Below, in pieces: positions 14,647 to 16,040 of a stretch of 16,040 bases of DNA. Within the stretch, counting starts at the first letter, position 1. Each line of letters starts with the position of its first letter. The stretch comes from Candidatus Bathyarchaeota archaeon. GTDB lineage: Archaea; Thermoproteota; Bathyarchaeia; Bathyarchaeales; Bathyarchaeaceae. The DNA lies in assembly GCA_029879825.1 (NCBI GenBank), contig JAOUPL010000021.1, positions 1 to 16,040 on the forward strand. Reading direction: 5' to 3'. Under the pieces are notes generated by a model. The model made no database searches, was not told the DNA's origin, and was given only the letters and a program-made list of their open reading frames with translations. Position numbers and translations under genes: made by a program.

Positions 14647-14917
14647 TTAATTCGGTTCCAATTCCACCTTGACTTTTCCCCTTAAGGTAATCTTTTTTCC
14701 AACTAACTCAGAATAGTAAGCGTATACCTCAACTCCCTTCACGGCAGCGTCTCGAAGGGCCTTTCCAAACTCCGAATCGGTCTCGTCGTTAGGGGCAAAC
14801 ACGTCGGCATCGGTTCTCTGCGCGCGCTTCGACTCTCACGGGGGCTAAGAAACGGTTTGGTCTCTTTTGAGAAATGCCTCTAAGGGTTTTTCCTTCGACT
14901 TTTATGAATCTAACCAA
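14647..14917 (-). pseudogene. sfsA: sfsA remnant with the central part deleted
   Basis: Two pieces of one SfsA-family (sugar fermentation stimulation, DNA-binding) gene survive in different frames. The N-terminal piece (about 14917–14828) reads FIKVEGKTLRGISQKRPNRF then LAPVRVE, matching the family's opening. The C-terminal piece (about 14826–14650) reads QRTDADVFAPNDETD, then FGKALRDAAVKGVEVYAYYS, and ends at a normal stop (14647). A complete protein is about 230 residues; roughly 140 from the middle are missing. The N-terminal frame meets TAA at 14789–14791 and the C-terminal frame has TGA at 14836–14838. The switch falls on GCGCGCGC (14820–14827). The identity is recognised from the two ends only. 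Confidence 0.75.
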
Positions 14918-14990
14918 CGTTTGACTTTCCCGTCTACACAAATAGACATCCCATAAGATTAGAAATAAAAGGTAGGCTAGAAGGAGACTG

Positions 14991-15021
14991 ACATCACAAA
15001 TAATGGACAGCTGTGTGATGT
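14991..15021. terminator. Dyad downstream of the ferredoxin gene
   Basis: ACATCACA (14991–14998) and TGTGATGT (15014–15021) are perfect eight-base arms with a 15-base loop, 22 bases after the ferredoxin stop in the direction of its transcription. It may form a 3' hairpin in the ferredoxin mRNA. There is no T-run after it on that strand, so termination is only a possibility. Confidence 0.35.
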
Positions 15022-15043
15022 TTGGTTTTCCGTTATCGTTTTT

Positions 15044-15250
15044 CTATTCTTCTTCCACAGTTATGGCTCCGGTGGGACAAGAAGTCACACAAGCCATGCA
15101 TAGAATGCAGTCATCTGCTCTCACAGGAACAGATTTCTGAGTGTCTGGATATTCAGGAAGGTCTTGAAGTTCGAAGACGTCGACAGGACAAACATCCACG
15201 CAGACACCGTCACCGTTGCACTTGGTCCAGTCAACCGTAACCTTTACCAT
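15044..15250 (-). CDS. Dicluster ferredoxin with an aspartate in the first cluster motif
   Basis: A soluble low-potential electron carrier of 68 residues. The first motif reads CNGDGVCVDVCP: C11, D14, C17 and C21, so the usual second cysteine is aspartate. The second is CILCMACVTSCP: C48, C51, C54 and C58. By family logic one cluster is held by C11, D14, C17 and C58, and the other by C48, C51, C54 and C21. An aspartate in this place is known from Pyrococcus ferredoxin, where the cluster switches between [3Fe-4S] and [4Fe-4S], and from 7Fe archaeal ferredoxins. The start ATG is preceded by GAGGT (15258–15262, minus strand), seven bases away. It is divergent from the DsrE gene. Confidence 0.93.
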   Translation of the reverse strand: MVKVTVDWTKCNGDGVCVDVCPVDVFELQDLPEYPDTQKSVPVRADDCILCMACVTSCPTGAITVEEE

Positions 15251-15291
15251 CGTGTCTACCTCAGCTTAGTCTTTATTCAAGACGCAAGACG

Positions 15292-15299
15292 TTTTAATA
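15292..15299 (-). promoter_or_regulatory. TATA box of the ferredoxin gene
   Basis: TATTAAAA on the minus strand predicts a transcript start near 15270 and a leader of about 20 bases that contains the GAGGT ribosome-binding site. Confidence 0.5.
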
Positions 15300-15350
15300 C
15301 TTTACGTTGCCTGCCTGTTTTTGCGTTTCTTTATCCAGCTTCAAAAGATT

Positions 15351-15365
15351 TATAACAGTGTTATA
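15351..15365. promoter_or_regulatory. 15-base palindrome at the dsrE-like promoter, candidate operator
   Basis: TATAACA-G-TGTTATA is a perfect palindrome with seven-base arms. Its TATAA and TTATA halves also look like TATA boxes for the rightward DsrE-family gene, whose ATG is 52 bases further on. A regulator bound here would block TBP directly. It lies 52 bases outside the ferredoxin TATA box, so it could touch both genes. A ribosome-binding site AAAGGAGTGA (15399–15408) follows. Confidence 0.6.
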
Positions 15366-15417
15366 GCATAGCTTACATCGTAAATTTTGAAAAACCTAGA
15401 AAAGGAGTGAAAATTTT

Positions 15418-15837
15418 ATGCCCAAAAAAAAGAAGCTGGCGATAATAGTTCACAGCGGCACCTTAGACCGCATCTACTGCGCCTTCATACTCGGTTCCAC
15501 CGCAACGGCCATGGACATGGAAACTCACCTCTACTTCACTTTCTGGGGCCTCAACATCCTCGTAAAGGGAGGCCTAGAAAAAGCTGGATTACCAGCCACC
15601 TACAAACACATGGAAGAACAACTGAAAAAGAAACTAAGAGAAATGAAGTATCCCACACCCTACGAATTGCTCAAGAGAATGAAGGCTTCGGGACTGTTGA
15701 AGATCTACGCCTGCAGTCCAACTATGCAGATGTTCGGCATAAAGAAAGAAGACCTCATCCCTGAAGTAGACGAGATCGCCGGCGCGGCAGCCTTCCTCGA
15801 CCTCGCCTCGGATGCAGACATAACCCTCCTCATTTAG
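15418..15837 (+). CDS. DsrE/DsrF-like sulfur-relay family protein
   Basis: A small cytoplasmic protein of 139 residues with a DsrE-like fold. KLAIIVHSGTLDRIYCAFIL (6–25) is the opening strand–loop–helix, AMDMETHLYFTFWG (31–44) the second strand region, and IYACSPTMQMFGI (96–108) carries cysteine 99 at the position of the conserved reactive cysteine. C21 is a second one. Members of this family carry persulfides or act in thiol redox, and many archaeal copies are uncharacterised 'peroxiredoxin-like' proteins. The middle (60–95) is a basic, charged helical insertion that lengthens the protein. The strong AAAGGAGTGA ten bases before ATG 15418 supports the start. Being divergent from a ferredoxin with a palindromic operator hints at redox or sulfur control. 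Confidence 0.85.
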   Translation: MPKKKKLAIIVHSGTLDRIYCAFILGSTATAMDMETHLYFTFWGLNILVKGGLEKAGLPATYKHMEEQLKKKLREMKYPTPYELLKRMKASGLLKIYACSPTMQMFGIKKEDLIPEVDEIAGAAAFLDLASDADITLLI

Positions 15838-15887
15838 CCCCTTCCTCAGTGATGTGAAAAAACAGAAAACCGCTGTCAAGCTTCTCC

Positions 15888-15893
15888 TTTTTT
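15888..15893. terminator. T-tract after the DsrE-family gene
   Basis: Six T at 15888–15893 lie 50 bases after the DsrE-family stop. On the opposite strand, the A-run at 15857–15862 could do the same for the leftward gene ending at 15927, so this 90-base spacer may terminate both convergent transcripts. Confidence 0.4.
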
Positions 15894-15926
15894 CTGAAAC
15901 TAGAATAATGTGCGCGCTTATTTTGG

Positions 15927-16040
15927 TTAGGCTTTTTGTATTAGTGTTTTCATTTGGCTAACAAAATCGTGTTTGTTTCTCCTTCCAAATTCCGATCTGC
16001 GGGTTAAGCCATAGCTTGAGTATACATCTTCTAAAATTTT
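15927..16040 (-). CDS. C-terminal end of an unidentified protein
   Basis: An open frame of 37 codons enters from the right edge and ends at TAA 15927–15929. The tail contains VYSSYGLTRRSEFGRRNKHD and ends QMKTLIQKA. It is basic, probably helical, and has no recognised motif. The frame is uninterrupted and its codon use looks like that of the neighbours, so I take it as real, but 37 residues are too few to name a family. It is convergent with the DsrE-family gene. GCGCGC (15912–15917) lies ten bases after its stop. Confidence 0.5.
   Translation of the reverse strand, partial: KILEDVYSSYGLTRRSEFGRRNKHDFVSQMKTLIQKA

Noticed and set aside
15022..15240. Rightward open frame opposite the ferredoxin
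   Set aside because: The opposite strand encodes a ferredoxin with both cluster motifs, a promoter and a ribosome-binding site; the rightward frame is its shadow.
15849..15898. Possible C/D-box guide RNA (GTGATGT … CTGA) after the DsrE-family gene
   Set aside because: The C box has a mismatch at the last base, and no D'/C' pair or terminal stem is seen; AT-rich DNA makes such matches common.
1..16040. CRISPR array, insertion sequence, rRNA or integrase
   Set aside because: No regularly spaced direct repeats, transposase or integrase motifs, or rRNA sequences were seen on either strand, so the tRNA-flanked block is not claimed as an active mobile element.

Overview
The window looks like a chromosomal segment of an uncultured archaeon, most likely of the TACK side and possibly Bathyarchaeia-like; the lineage is an inference. 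The evidence for Archaea is the archaeal/eukaryal Nep1 pseudouridine methyltransferase next to an RNase P Rpp21-type subunit, TATA-box promoters about 25 bases before probable transcription starts, GGAGG/GGTGAT ribosome-binding sites, a thiolase–DUF35 pair, and tRNA genes with encoded CCA ends. Start codons include several TTG. No integrase, transposase, CRISPR array, rRNA or toxin–antitoxin pair was seen.

Layout. 1–1000: RNA-processing genes (partial rnp4, divergent nep1) ending at a tRNA-Gly(TCC). 1001–7017: a carbohydrate-uptake block. It has a substrate-binding protein with its own promoter, a hairpin and T-tract after it, a second promoter, then two permeases and an ATPase in a tight operon, with a convergent Gfo/Idh/MocA dehydrogenase. 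7018–7094: a second tRNA-Gly(GCC) in the same orientation as the first, so the sugar block lies between two near-identical tRNA-Gly genes. 7205–8805: thiolase plus DUF35 zinc-ribbon/OB-fold protein, overlapping by four bases. 8930–9934: two divergent small membrane proteins. 9987–10838: an LLM-type flavin or F420 oxidoreductase. 10979–13386: a membrane-tethered winged-helix protein followed by a secreted, membrane-anchored beta-propeller protein. 13615–14625: an AmrS-type radical SAM enzyme. 14647–14917: remains of an sfsA gene that has lost its middle. 15044–15837: a divergent pair, a dicluster ferredoxin and a DsrE-family protein, with a perfect palindrome in the DsrE promoter. 15927–16040: the C-terminal end of an unidentified gene.

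How the genes fit together. The ABC transporter would import a sugar, with the convergent dehydrogenase a candidate for the first oxidation step. Thiolase–DUF35 belongs to acyl-CoA chemistry (mevalonate entry or beta-oxidation-like). Ferredoxin and DsrE suggest low-potential electron transfer and sulfur or redox handling. Most other genes are single units.

The most notable observations are the tRNA-flanked sugar block, a dyad just upstream of the binding-protein TATA box, the sfsA remnant whose deletion junction falls on a GCGCGCGC run, the spread of GCGCGC runs through non-coding DNA, and the palindromic operator candidate at the dsrE promoter. I did not find a clearly new multi-gene system.
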